Shown: piece after piece, positions 44,714 through 52,891 of the stretch
How the letters are laid out: each line of letters begins with the position of its first letter
Position numbering within the stretch: the stretch's first letter is position 1
Program-made: the position numbers and the translations under genes
The notes under the pieces: generated by a model
What the model was told of the DNA's origin: nothing
The model's database searches: none
Seen by the model: only the letters and a program-made list of their open reading frames with translations
Assembly: GCF_039929605.1 (NCBI RefSeq)
Contig: NZ_JBDSQX010000054.1
Coordinates: 1-64,000 of the forward strand
Origin: Pelomonas sp039929605
Lineage (GTDB): Bacteria > Pseudomonadota > Gammaproteobacteria > Burkholderiales > Burkholderiaceae_C
DNA: 64,000 nt
Direction of reading: 5' to 3'

Positions 44714-45433
44714 TCAAACGCCCAGCCGCTCGAACTCGCCCTCCACCTGCGCCAGCCACACGCGCAGGCGCTGGCGCTCCAGCAGGCCGAGCTTGGCGCC
44801 TTCGGTGCCGGGGGCGGTGCGGGCGGACCAGAAGCTCGAGTTCGCTGCGTCGATCTTGCGCAGCACCGCGTCCTGCAGGTGCTTGAGCGGCATCGTGCGC
44901 GCACCCAGGCTTTGCGCGCGGGCGAGCTGGCCGGAGTGCTCCAGCTGCGAGAAGTCGTCGCCGCGCAGCTGGTTGAGCACCAGCACGTAATTCAGCCGGC
45001 CCTCGAAGCGGTCGAGCAGGCGGGTGAGCAAGTCGACCGAGTCGCGGCCGGCATCCATCACATGCCAGTAGTTCACGGCGACGCCGGCCTCGGCAGCCAG
45101 CTCCAGCACGCCGGACTCGTCCATCCAGCGCGCCAGTGGCTCGTGCGTTTGCGCGGCCAGGTCCACCAGCACGCGCCGGCCGGGTTCGGCCACGGCGCTC
45201 TCGACGATGGCGTCCAGCGCCGCGAAGTTGTCCACCAGCGCGGGCGAGGCGTAGTCGGCATAAAAGCGCAGCAGCGCGCCGTGGGAGCGGTCGGTGTCGA
45301 AGCCGGTGAAGGGGATGCCCTTGTCGATCATGAATTGCGCCAGCAGGCGCGACAGCAGCGACTTGCCGACGCCGCCTTTTTCACCGCCAACGAAATGGAT
45401 GGCGCCGTGGGTGGAGTCGAAAGCTTGGCTCAT
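44714..45433 (-). CDS. ParA/MinD-like ATPase
   Basis: This 239-aa protein has the deviant Walker A GEKGGVGKS (~17-25), an Asp in FDTDRSHG and a Walker B-like VLVDLAAQ. That is the ParA/MinD/Mrp fold. It has no ParB, no MinC/E and no flagellar genes near it. Orphan members can position or load other proteins. The start is the ATG at 45433; the frame is open 45 codons upstream but not supported. Confidence 0.82.
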   Translation of the reverse strand: MSQAFDSTHGAIHFVGGEKGGVGKSLLSRLLAQFMIDKGIPFTGFDTDRSHGALLRFYADYASPALVDNFAALDAIVESAVAEPGRRVLVDLAAQTHEPLARWMDESGVLELAAEAGVAVNYWHVMDAGRDSVDLLTRLLDRFEGRLNYVLVLNQLRGDDFSQLEHSGQLARAQSLGARTMPLKHLQDAVLRKIDAANSSFWSARTAPGTEGAKLGLLERQRLRVWLAQVEGEFERLGV

Positions 45434-45518
45434 GGCAGAAGGCGCCCGAGGCGCGTTGGTTGCGAAGTTGCGAGCATTGTGCAGCGCAGCAAGACGGCTC
45501 GATGTTCGTCGTTGTTCG

Positions 45519-46442
45519 TTATTGCGACAGCCGCACCACGCCGCCCAGCTCGCAGGCATAGATGGCATTGCGCAGCGCCGCGATGGCCTCGTAGCGCGTG
45601 AAGCTGCGCCGCCAGGCCAGCACGACGCGCCGCGTGGGCACCGGCTCGCTGAAGGGCACGAAGCGCAGATGCGGTGAAGGATCGCGTGCGACGGACAGGT
45701 GCGGAACCACCGTCACGCCCATGCCCGAGGCGACCATGTGCTTGATGGTCTCTAGCGACGAGCCCTCGAAGCTGCGGCGTATGCCCTCGGCGTCGCTGGA
45801 GAAGCGCGCGTACTCGGGGCAGACCTCCAGCACATGGTCCCTGAAGCAATGGCCGGTGCCCAGCAGCAGCATGGTCTCGCGCTTGAGTTCCTCGGCGCTG
45901 ATGGTCTCGCGCGTGGCCAGCGGGTGGGCCGCGGGCAGGGCGACGACAAAGGGCTCGTCGTAGAGCTGGGCCGTGGCCAGGCCGGCATCGGGGAAGGGCT
46001 CGGCCATGATGGCGCAGTCCAGCTCGCCGGTGCGCAGCATCTCCAGCAGCTTCACGGTGAAGTTCTCCTGCAGCATCAGCGGCATCTGCGGGTAGAGCTC
46101 GATGGTGTGCCTGACCAGCTCGGGCAGCAGGTAGGGGCCGATCGTGTAGATGATGCCCAGCCGCAGCGCGCCGGCCACCGGGTCCTTGCCGCGCTTGGCG
46201 ATCTCCTTGATGGCGCCGGCCTGGTCCAGCACCGTCTGCGCCTGGCGCACGATCTCGTCGCCCAGCAGCGTGACGCTGACCTCGCTGCCGCCGCGCTCGA
46301 AGATCTTCAGGTCCAGCTCTTCCTCAAGCTTCTTGATGGCGACGGACAGCGTCGGCTGCGACACGAAGCAGGCCTCGGCCGCGCGGCCGAAATGGCGCTC
46401 GCGGGCTACGGCGACGATGTAGCGCAACTCGGTCAGGGTCAT
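45519..46442 (-). CDS. oxyR: LysR-family hydrogen-peroxide sensor OxyR
   Basis: This 307-aa regulator has a LysR helix-turn-helix (FGRAAEACFVSQPTLSVAIK) and the OxyR peroxide site: GTGHCFRDHVLEVC with two cysteines nine apart, as in E. coli Cys199/Cys208. It should activate peroxide defence, possibly including dps. It is divergent from panB across 84 bp. Confidence 0.94.
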   Translation of the reverse strand: MTLTELRYIVAVARERHFGRAAEACFVSQPTLSVAIKKLEEELDLKIFERGGSEVSVTLLGDEIVRQAQTVLDQAGAIKEIAKRGKDPVAGALRLGIIYTIGPYLLPELVRHTIELYPQMPLMLQENFTVKLLEMLRTGELDCAIMAEPFPDAGLATAQLYDEPFVVALPAAHPLATRETISAEELKRETMLLLGTGHCFRDHVLEVCPEYARFSSDAEGIRRSFEGSSLETIKHMVASGMGVTVVPHLSVARDPSPHLRFVPFSEPVPTRRVVLAWRRSFTRYEAIAALRNAIYACELGGVVRLSQ

Positions 46443-46526
46443 GAGGTGGGGAACTTCTGGGCGGGGAGCCGAACGCTACACTGCCGCCGCCCCACAAGGG
46501 CCGCCAGGGTTTACACCGAGGATCCC

Positions 46527-47336
46527 ATGACCGCTGAACGCAAGCCGATGACCCTGCCGCGCCTGGCGCAGATGCATGCCAGTGGCGAGAAGATCGCCAT
46601 GCTGACCTGCTACGACGCGGCCTTCGCCAGCCTGCTGGACGAAGCCGGTGTCGACATCCTGCTGATCGGCGATTCCCTGGGCAATGTGCTGCAGGGCCGG
46701 GGCTCGACGGCGCCGGTGAGCCTGGAGGACATGGTCTATCACACGTTCTGCGTGTCACGCGGCCACAAGTGGGCCTGGATCGTGGCCGACCTGCCCTTCG
46801 ACAGCTATCACGTGTCCAAGGAAGAAGCCTGGAAGAGCTCGGCCGCGCTGGTCAAGGCCGGCGCTCACATGGTCAAGCTTGAAGGCGGCGGCTGGACGGC
46901 CGAGACCGTGCGCTTCCTCAGCGAGCGCGGCATCCCGGTCTGCGTGCACCTGGGCTTCACGCCGCAGACGGTCAACGCGCTCGGCGGCTTCAAGGTGCAG
47001 GGCCGCGACGAAGCGGGCGCCGCGCGCATGAAGCGCGAGACGCAGGAAGTCATCGACGCCGGCGCCGCCATGCTGCTCTACGAAATGGTGCCGTCAGCAC
47101 TCGCCGCCGAGATCACGGCGGCCTCGCCCGTGCCCGTCATCGGCATCGGCGCGGGCGTGGGCACCTCGGGCCAGGTGCTGGTGCTGCACGACATGCTCAA
47201 CATCACGCCGGGCCGCAAGCCGCGCTTCGTCAAGGATTTCATGGCGGGCAAGGATTCGGTGCTGGCGGCGGTGAAGGGCTATGTGGACGAGGTGAAGGGC
47301 AAAAGCTTTCCGGTCAATGAGATCCATGGGTTCTAA
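46527..47336 (+). CDS. panB: 3-methyl-2-oxobutanoate hydroxymethyltransferase
   Basis: This 269-aa enzyme makes ketopantoate for pantothenate and CoA. It has ML(T)CYDAAFASLLDEAGVD, LIGDSLGN (Asp for Mg), the KLEGG segment and VPVIGIGAGVGTSGQVLV. The frame is open far upstream; GGATCCC is near the ATG at 46527 and this start gives family length. panC follows after 32 bases. Confidence 0.97.
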   Translation: MTAERKPMTLPRLAQMHASGEKIAMLTCYDAAFASLLDEAGVDILLIGDSLGNVLQGRGSTAPVSLEDMVYHTFCVSRGHKWAWIVADLPFDSYHVSKEEAWKSSAALVKAGAHMVKLEGGGWTAETVRFLSERGIPVCVHLGFTPQTVNALGGFKVQGRDEAGAARMKRETQEVIDAGAAMLLYEMVPSALAAEITAASPVPVIGIGAGVGTSGQVLVLHDMLNITPGRKPRFVKDFMAGKDSVLAAVKGYVDEVKGKSFPVNEIHGF

Positions 47337-47368
47337 GACTTTGTTCGTTTTTTGATTGGATGCAGACG

Positions 47369-48211
47369 ATGCAAGTCATCCACACCATTGCCGAACTGCG
47401 TGACGCACTCGCCATCCACCGCCAGCGCGGCTTCGTGCCAACGATGGGCAACCTGCATGACGGCCACCTCGCGCTGGTGAGACAAGCGCGTGAGCTGGTC
47501 GGCCCCGCAGGTGCGGTCGTCGCCAGCATCTTCGTGAACCGCCTGCAGTTCGCGCCGCACGAGGATTTCGACACCTATCCGCGCACGCTGGCCCGCGACT
47601 GCGAGCTGCTCGAAGGCGCCGGCTGCGACATCGTCTTCGCACCGAGCGAGGGTGAGCTCTACCCCGAACCGCAGAGCTACAAGGTGCTGCCGCCGCCCGA
47701 GCTGGCCGACATCCTCGAAGGCCACTTCCGCCCCGGCTTCTTCACGGGCGTCTGCACGGTGGTGCACAAGCTCTTCAACATCGTGCAGCCGACGCTGGCC
47801 ATCTTCGGCAAGAAGGACTACCAGCAGCTGATGGTGCTGCGCCGCATGACGGCGCAGATGGCCCTGCCCATCGCCATCCACGGGCTGGAAACGCGCCGCA
47901 GCGATGAAGGCCTGGCGCTGTCGTCGCGCAACGGCTACCTCAGCGCCGCCGAGAAGGCCGAGGCGCTGCGCCTGTCGCGCACGCTGAAAGCCTTGATCGC
48001 CCGCTGGCAAGCCGGTGAGCGTGAACTCGCGGTTATGGAAGCCGACGCAATTCAATCGCTGCGCGACGCCGGCTGGGCGCCGGACTACGTCACACTGCGC
48101 CGCCAGCACGACCTGGGCGCTGCCGCCGAAGGCGTGCCGCTGGTCGCGCTGGGTGCCGCCCGGCTGGGCAACACCCGGCTCATCGACAACCTGGAACTGG
48201 GGCTCAGCTGA
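47369..48211 (+). CDS. panC: Pantothenate synthetase
   Basis: This 280-aa enzyme joins pantoate and beta-alanine with ATP. It has the HIGH-like PTMGNLHDGHLALV, the SIFVNRLQFAPHEDFDTYPR block, FGKKDYQQL and the KMSKS-like SSRNGYLS. I chose MQVIHTIAELRD at 47369; an ATG nine bases earlier is also in frame. It forms panBC and ends with an 8-bp convergent overlap with the FKBP gene. Confidence 0.96.
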   Translation: MQVIHTIAELRDALAIHRQRGFVPTMGNLHDGHLALVRQARELVGPAGAVVASIFVNRLQFAPHEDFDTYPRTLARDCELLEGAGCDIVFAPSEGELYPEPQSYKVLPPPELADILEGHFRPGFFTGVCTVVHKLFNIVQPTLAIFGKKDYQQLMVLRRMTAQMALPIAIHGLETRRSDEGLALSSRNGYLSAAEKAEALRLSRTLKALIARWQAGERELAVMEADAIQSLRDAGWAPDYVTLRRQHDLGAAAEGVPLVALGAARLGNTRLIDNLELGLS

Positions 48212-48677
48212 CGCTCATCAGTTCGAGGTCGAACACCAATGCGGCGCCGCCCGGAATGGTGCCCTGCCCCGCAGCGCCGTAGCCCAGCGCGGCCGGAATG
48301 GTGACGGTGCGCTTGCCTCCGACCTTCATGCCCGTGACGCCCTGATCGAAACCGGGAATCACCGTGCCCGAACCGAGCTTGAAGGTGTACGGCGTCTTGC
48401 CGACCGAGCTATCGAACTGCGTACCCTTGGTACCGGCCACGCGCACGTCGTACAGGTAGCCGGTGTAGTGAACGGTCACAGTCTTCGTCGTGTCGGCCTG
48501 CGCGCCGGTGCCGACCGTCGTGTCCGTCGACTTGAGCGCAGTCACGGCGTTCCAGCCGTTAGGGTCGGTGTTGACAGGCGTATCGGAGCCGCCGCCCCCG
48601 CCGCCACAGGCGGAGAGACCGAGGCTGGCGCTCAGGGCGAGCAGGAGGGTGAGGCGGCGCGAGTTTGGCAAGGACAT
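48204..48677 (-). CDS. FKBP-type peptidyl-prolyl isomerase lipoprotein
   Basis: This 157-aa protein has a lipoprotein signal (MSLPNSRRLTLLLALSASLG, then LSAC), a Gly tract, and an FKBP domain: VTVHYTGYLYD, FKLGSGTVIPGFDQGVTGMKVG and ALGYGAAGQG. It should act in folding of envelope proteins. It is divergent from a second lipoprotein isomerase across 135 bp and overlaps panC at its end. Confidence 0.93.
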   Translation of the reverse strand: MSLPNSRRLTLLLALSASLGLSACGGGGGGSDTPVNTDPNGWNAVTALKSTDTTVGTGAQADTTKTVTVHYTGYLYDVRVAGTKGTQFDSSVGKTPYTFKLGSGTVIPGFDQGVTGMKVGGKRTVTIPAALGYGAAGQGTIPGGAALVFDLELMSVS

Positions 48678-48812
48678 AACGGGTACGGCAAAGGGTGAAT
48701 GAAGTGCCGCTTGTGGCAGCGCGCAGACTATAGCCAGCCCAGGTAAAGGCTTGTAAGCAGAGTCAACAAGCCGCGTTGGGCTGCGTTGATCCCGCATCCA
48801 AGGAGTGTCCTC

Positions 48813-49526
48813 ATGCGCCTGTTGAACCGCTTCGCCAGCCTGGCCCTTGCCATCGGCACGACTATCCTGCTCAGCGCCTGCGGCGGTGGCGGCGGCTATC
48901 ACGACCATGACGGCGGCGGCGGTGGGGGAGGTGGTAGCGGCACGCAATACCCGCAGCCCAACCCCACGCCCAACGCGCCCACGCTGTCCTGCAGCGCGGC
49001 CGGCCTGGCGGCATCGGCGGCGTCGACCTTTGGCACGGTCTGCATGCTGACCAGTAGCGGTGAGATCGTCGTCGAGCTCTACGACACCTACTCGCCGCAG
49101 ACGGTCGCCAACTTCTACAACTACGTCGCCGCAGGCTTCTACACAAAGACGCTGATCCACCGCGTCGACCGCGATTTCGTCGTCCAGGGCGGTGGCTACA
49201 CCAGCGGCATGGTGACCAAGACGCCGCTGTACGCGCCCATCAAGCTGGAGAGCAACAACGGCTTGTCCAACCTGCGCGGCACGATCGCCATGGCCCGCCG
49301 CAGCGACGCCGATTCGGCCACCAGCCAGTTCTTCTTCAACGTGGTGGACAACACCAGCCTGGACTACCAGAGCGCCGCCAACCCCGGCTATGCCGTCTTC
49401 GGCCGCATCATCTCCGGGCTGAGCACGCTGGATGCGATCAACGTGGTGCCGACCTACACCTACAGCTCGACGGACATCCAGCCCAAGACCGAGGTGCTCG
49501 TCTACTGGGCCCAGCGCCTCAAGTGA
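48813..49526 (+). CDS. Cyclophilin-type peptidyl-prolyl isomerase lipoprotein
   Basis: This 237-aa protein has a lipobox (LLSACGGGGG), a long Gly/His/Asp-rich linker (~20-45) and a cyclophilin domain: IVVELYDTYSPQTVANFYNYV, TLIHRVDRDFVVQGGGYTSG, GTIAMARRSDADSATSQFFFNV and FGRIISG. AAGGAG lies before the ATG. The catalytic Arg (HRV) is present. It faces a different isomerase family on the opposite strand. Confidence 0.94.
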   Translation: MRLLNRFASLALAIGTTILLSACGGGGGYHDHDGGGGGGGGSGTQYPQPNPTPNAPTLSCSAAGLAASAASTFGTVCMLTSSGEIVVELYDTYSPQTVANFYNYVAAGFYTKTLIHRVDRDFVVQGGGYTSGMVTKTPLYAPIKLESNNGLSNLRGTIAMARRSDADSATSQFFFNVVDNTSLDYQSAANPGYAVFGRIISGLSTLDAINVVPTYTYSSTDIQPKTEVLVYWAQRLK

Positions 49527-49800
49527 AGGGGTTCAACAGCGTCAGCCCGCAGCCCTCGAAGTCGTCGGTATTGCGCGTGACCAGGCTGGCGCGCTGCGCC
49601 AGGGCGATGGCGGCAATCTGCGCGTCGAACTGCGAAAACTGCGAAAGGGGCCGCCCCGCCTGCCGCCGGCCTGACACCAGCCCGGCATAGATGCGCGCCG
49701 CGTCGCTGTCGAACGGCAGCACGCGGCGCGCGAAGTCCTCGTCGAACATAGCGTGCAACTGCTGCTCCAGTTGGGCGCGGCGGCGGCCCTCCGGTCGCCC
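49519..49800 (-). pseudogene. vapC: VapC-type PIN-domain toxin, 5'-truncated
   Basis: About 94 codons match the C-terminal part of a VapC ribonuclease (FDSDAARIYAGLV, AGRPLSQFSQFDAQIAAIAL with a repeated SQF, LVTRNTDDFEGCGLTLLNPF). The N-terminal strand with the first catalytic Asp (LDTNV) is missing, and no VapB is next to it. The sequence breaks near 49.80 kb and the alpha/beta hydrolase gene follows. The toxin should be dead. Confidence 0.78.
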
Positions 49801-49905
49801 CGGCTCGCCGCTTATCCGCGCGACTTGCCGCTCGTCATCCAACCTGGGATGTGCGCAGGCTGGCTGGGCAACATGGCTTCCATCGCAACCTTGATGGAGA
49901 CTCCC

Positions 49906-50805
49906 ATGACCTGCCGCAAGAATTCCTGGATGGGCTTGTTCGCTGCCACCGTCGGCATCGCCGTGGCGCTGTACGTCAGCAACAGCCAGGCCGCACCGGC
50001 CGAGTTTCGCGACCTGAAGATCGACGTCGTCGGCCAGGGCCGGCCGGTGCTGATGATCCCAGGCCTGAACAGCGCCGCCAGCGTCTGGACGGAAACCTGC
50101 GCCGCGCTGCAGCCCGGCGTGCAATGCCACATCGTGCAGTTGCCCGGCTTTGCCGGCGCGCCGGCGGTGACCGTCGACAACTTCCAGCTGGCCATGCGTG
50201 ATCGCCTGCTGGCCTACCTCGACGACCGCAAGCTGGACAAGCCCGTCGTCATCGGCCACAGCCTGGGCGGCACGCTGGCGCTGCAGATGGCAGCCGAGAA
50301 GCCCGGCCGCATCGAGCGCCTCGTCATCGTCGACAGCCTGCCCTTTCTGGCCGGCATCCGCGGCATGACGCCCGAGGCGGCGCGCGGCATGGCTGCCGGC
50401 ATGCGCCAGCAGATGCTGGCATCGACGAAGGAGCAGTGGGAAGCCGGCACCCGCCAGGGCGCGGGTGGCATGAGCCGCAGCCCGGCCAACGTCGAGCGCG
50501 TCGTCGCCTGGGGCCTGGCGAGCGACCGCGCGACCACGGCGCAGGCGATGTCCGAGTTGTGGGGTGACGACCTGCGCCCGCTGCTGCCGCGCATCACGGC
50601 GCCGACGCTGGTGCTCGGTGCCTGGGCCGCCTACGCGCCCATGGGTTCGACGCTGGATAGCGCCAAGCTCCTCTACGAGGGCCAGTACGCCGGCCTCAAG
50701 GGCGCGAAGGTGGCCATGAGCCAGGGCGGCTATCACTTCCTCATGTGGGACGATGCCGACTGGCTGGTGGGCGAGGTCAAGCGCTTCCTCGCCGCGGCCC
50801 AATAA
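49906..50805 (+). CDS. Exported alpha/beta hydrolase
   Basis: This 299-aa protein has an N-terminal signal or anchor (NSWMGLFAATVGIAVALYVS), the PGLNSAASVW oxyanion segment, nucleophile GHSLGG, Asp region LVLGAWAAYAP and a final His in GGYHFLMWDD. It is a periplasmic esterase or lipase-like enzyme of unknown substrate. The ATG at 49906 follows GGAGAC. The downstream kinase begins 16 bases after it. Confidence 0.86.
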   Translation: MTCRKNSWMGLFAATVGIAVALYVSNSQAAPAEFRDLKIDVVGQGRPVLMIPGLNSAASVWTETCAALQPGVQCHIVQLPGFAGAPAVTVDNFQLAMRDRLLAYLDDRKLDKPVVIGHSLGGTLALQMAAEKPGRIERLVIVDSLPFLAGIRGMTPEAARGMAAGMRQQMLASTKEQWEAGTRQGAGGMSRSPANVERVVAWGLASDRATTAQAMSELWGDDLRPLLPRITAPTLVLGAWAAYAPMGSTLDSAKLLYEGQYAGLKGAKVAMSQGGYHFLMWDDADWLVGEVKRFLAAAQ

Positions 50806-50821
50806 AAAGGAGCCGCAAGGC

Positions 50822-51862
50822 ATGAGCACGCGCAGGCGAGCAGTTATCCAGGGGCTGCTGTGGAGCGGCTACGTCGGCATCTCGCTGGTGATGATTGCCA
50901 ACTTCGGCCCGTTGAACGGCTCCATGGTCTTCGTCATGGTGTCTGTCGCTGCGGGTTTGTGGGTGCTCAGCGAGGCGTTGCGTGCCCTGGCCCTGCGCCA
51001 AGCCTGGCTGGACCGACCCCCACGCGGCCTGCTGCTGCGGCTGCTGCTGGCGCCCCCGCTGTTCGCCGTCGCGCTGCAGATCGTGATCTTCTTCGTCAAC
51101 CGGGCCGGCGTGGCGCTGGGCCTGCTGGAGTTCCCGCCCGGCATGCCGAGGAACTGGCTGGTCTTGTTGGTCTACACGTTCAACACCAGCATCCTGTTGT
51201 GGCTGTGGATGGCTGTCTGGGTGGGGCTGCACATGGTCGAACGCTGGCGCTCCGGCGAGATCGCCAAGTGGCGGGCCGAGACGGCGGCTCGTGAGCTGGA
51301 GTTGCAGGTGCTGCGCGCCCAGATCAACCCGCACTTCCTGTTCAACGCGCTGAACAACCTGCGCGCCCTCATCAATGAAGACCCGGCCCGCGCCCGCGAG
51401 ATGCTGAGCCGCCTGTCCAACACGCTGCGCCACACGCTGCAGCACAGCGCCAAGGAGCGCGTGCCGCTGGCCGACGAGCTGGCTGTCGTGCGCGACTACG
51501 TGGCGCTGGAGCAGCTGCATCACGAGGACAGGCTGCGCGTGGACTGGCAGATCGATCCCGCCACGGCCGGCGCCAGCCTGCCGCCCATGCTGCTGCAACT
51601 GCTGGTGGAGAACGCCATCAAGCACGGCATCGCGCGCACGGCTGGCGGCGGTGTCGTGGACATCCGCATCGGGCGCGACGGCGGCAAGCTGAACATCGCC
51701 GTCGACAACCCCGGCCAATGGACGCCCGGGTCGACGGACAGCACCGGCCTGGGCCTGGCCAACCTGCGCGAGCGCCTCGCGCGGGCCGGTGGGGAGGGTG
51801 CTGCCTGCCGCATCGATGCCACCGACGGCCGCGTGAAAGTCAGTGTGGAATTGACGGCATGA
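50822..51862 (+). CDS. LytS-type sensor histidine kinase
   Basis: This 346-aa kinase has four membrane segments (~8-150), then NPHFLFNALNNLRALI (phospho-accepting His), VENAIKHGI (N box) and GLGLANLRERL (G box). AAGGAG lies upstream. It overlaps the regulator gene by four bases (ATGA). It is a paralogue of the kinase at 39-40 kb but differs in its membrane part. Confidence 0.92.
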   Translation: MSTRRRAVIQGLLWSGYVGISLVMIANFGPLNGSMVFVMVSVAAGLWVLSEALRALALRQAWLDRPPRGLLLRLLLAPPLFAVALQIVIFFVNRAGVALGLLEFPPGMPRNWLVLLVYTFNTSILLWLWMAVWVGLHMVERWRSGEIAKWRAETAARELELQVLRAQINPHFLFNALNNLRALINEDPARAREMLSRLSNTLRHTLQHSAKERVPLADELAVVRDYVALEQLHHEDRLRVDWQIDPATAGASLPPMLLQLLVENAIKHGIARTAGGGVVDIRIGRDGGKLNIAVDNPGQWTPGSTDSTGLGLANLRERLARAGGEGAACRIDATDGRVKVSVELTA

Positions 51863-52578
51863 AGATCTACATCGTCGAAGACTCGCGCCTGGCGCGCCAG
51901 GAGCTGCGCACGCTGCTGGCCGCCATCCCCGATGCCGACATCGTCGGCGAGGCCGCCGAACTCGCACCGGCGCGCGAGGCCATCGAAACGCTGGCGCCCG
52001 AGCTGCTGCTGCTCGACGTCGAGCTGCCCGGCGCTACCGGCTTCGACCTGCTGGACCAGCTGGAGCACCTGCCCCTCGTCGTCTTCACGACCGCCTACGA
52101 CCAGCACGCGCTTGCCGCCTTCGAGCGCAACGCGCTGGACTACCTGCTCAAGCCCATCAACGCCGACCGGCTCGCGGCAGCGCTGGACAAGGCCAGGGAG
52201 CGCCTGCGGCCGGTGCGGGTCGCCGCGCCAGGGCCAGCGCTGAAGGGCGCGGACGACATGGTCTTCTTGCGCGACGGCGAGCGTTGCTGGTTTGTGCGCC
52301 TGAGCGACATCGCCGGCTTCGAGGCCTGCGGCAACTACGCGCAGGCCTGGTTCGACGGCCAGCGTCCGCTGCTGGCGCGCACGCTGACCAGCCTGGAGGA
52401 GAGGCTGGACCCGCAACTCTTCTTCCGCGCCAGCCGCAGCCACCTCATCAACCTGCGCTGGATCCAGGGCATTGCGCCCTCAAGCAGTGACGGCTACCGG
52501 GTCACGCTGAAGGATGGCCACCAGGTCGAGGTGTCGCGGCGGCAGGCCAAGCTGCTGCGGGAGAAGCTGGAGCTGTAG
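51859..52578 (+). CDS. LytTR-family response regulator
   Basis: This 239-aa regulator has a receiver domain (MKIYIVEDSRLARQEL, Asp in LLLLDVELPG, Thr in FTTAYDQ, Lys in YLLKPI) and a LytTR domain (~135-238, with FFRASRSHLINLRWIQGI). It is the partner of the kinase before it. The receiver carries only one clear acidic pair (ED). Confidence 0.93.
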   Translation: MKIYIVEDSRLARQELRTLLAAIPDADIVGEAAELAPAREAIETLAPELLLLDVELPGATGFDLLDQLEHLPLVVFTTAYDQHALAAFERNALDYLLKPINADRLAAALDKARERLRPVRVAAPGPALKGADDMVFLRDGERCWFVRLSDIAGFEACGNYAQAWFDGQRPLLARTLTSLEERLDPQLFFRASRSHLINLRWIQGIAPSSSDGYRVTLKDGHQVEVSRRQAKLLREKLEL

Positions 52579-52687
52579 GCCCACGCAGCCTGTCCCAGCC
52601 GATCTGCAGTTGGTCGCGCGGCGCGTGACCGGCTCGTGCGCACTGGCGATGCTGCAAGCCTCTCAACACTTGACCCCGAGAACTCAA

Positions 52688-52879
52688 ATGAACCGAATCG
52701 CCACCGTCGTTGTCGCCCTGGCCGCCTCCAGCCTGCTCAGCGCCTGCGTCTTCGCGCCGCCGTCTTCGGCCATCCCGGCCGACACCAGCACCATCGCCAA
52801 GCTCAGCGAGCAAGCCGTGGTGACCTGCGGTGCGGGCAATGTGAAAGAGGTGAACGCGAAGAGCTTCACCTGCAAGTAA
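52688..52879 (+). CDS. Small lipoprotein, 63 aa
   Basis: This 63-aa protein has a lipobox (SSLLSAC) after a short signal peptide (MNRIATVVVALAAS) and a small domain with two more cysteines (VVTCGAGNV and SFTCK), which could form a disulfide. The family is unknown. It is convergent with recG across 12 bp. Confidence 0.72.
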   Translation: MNRIATVVVALAASSLLSACVFAPPSSAIPADTSTIAKLSEQAVVTCGAGNVKEVNAKSFTCK

Positions 52880-52891
52880 AGCCCGGGGCCC

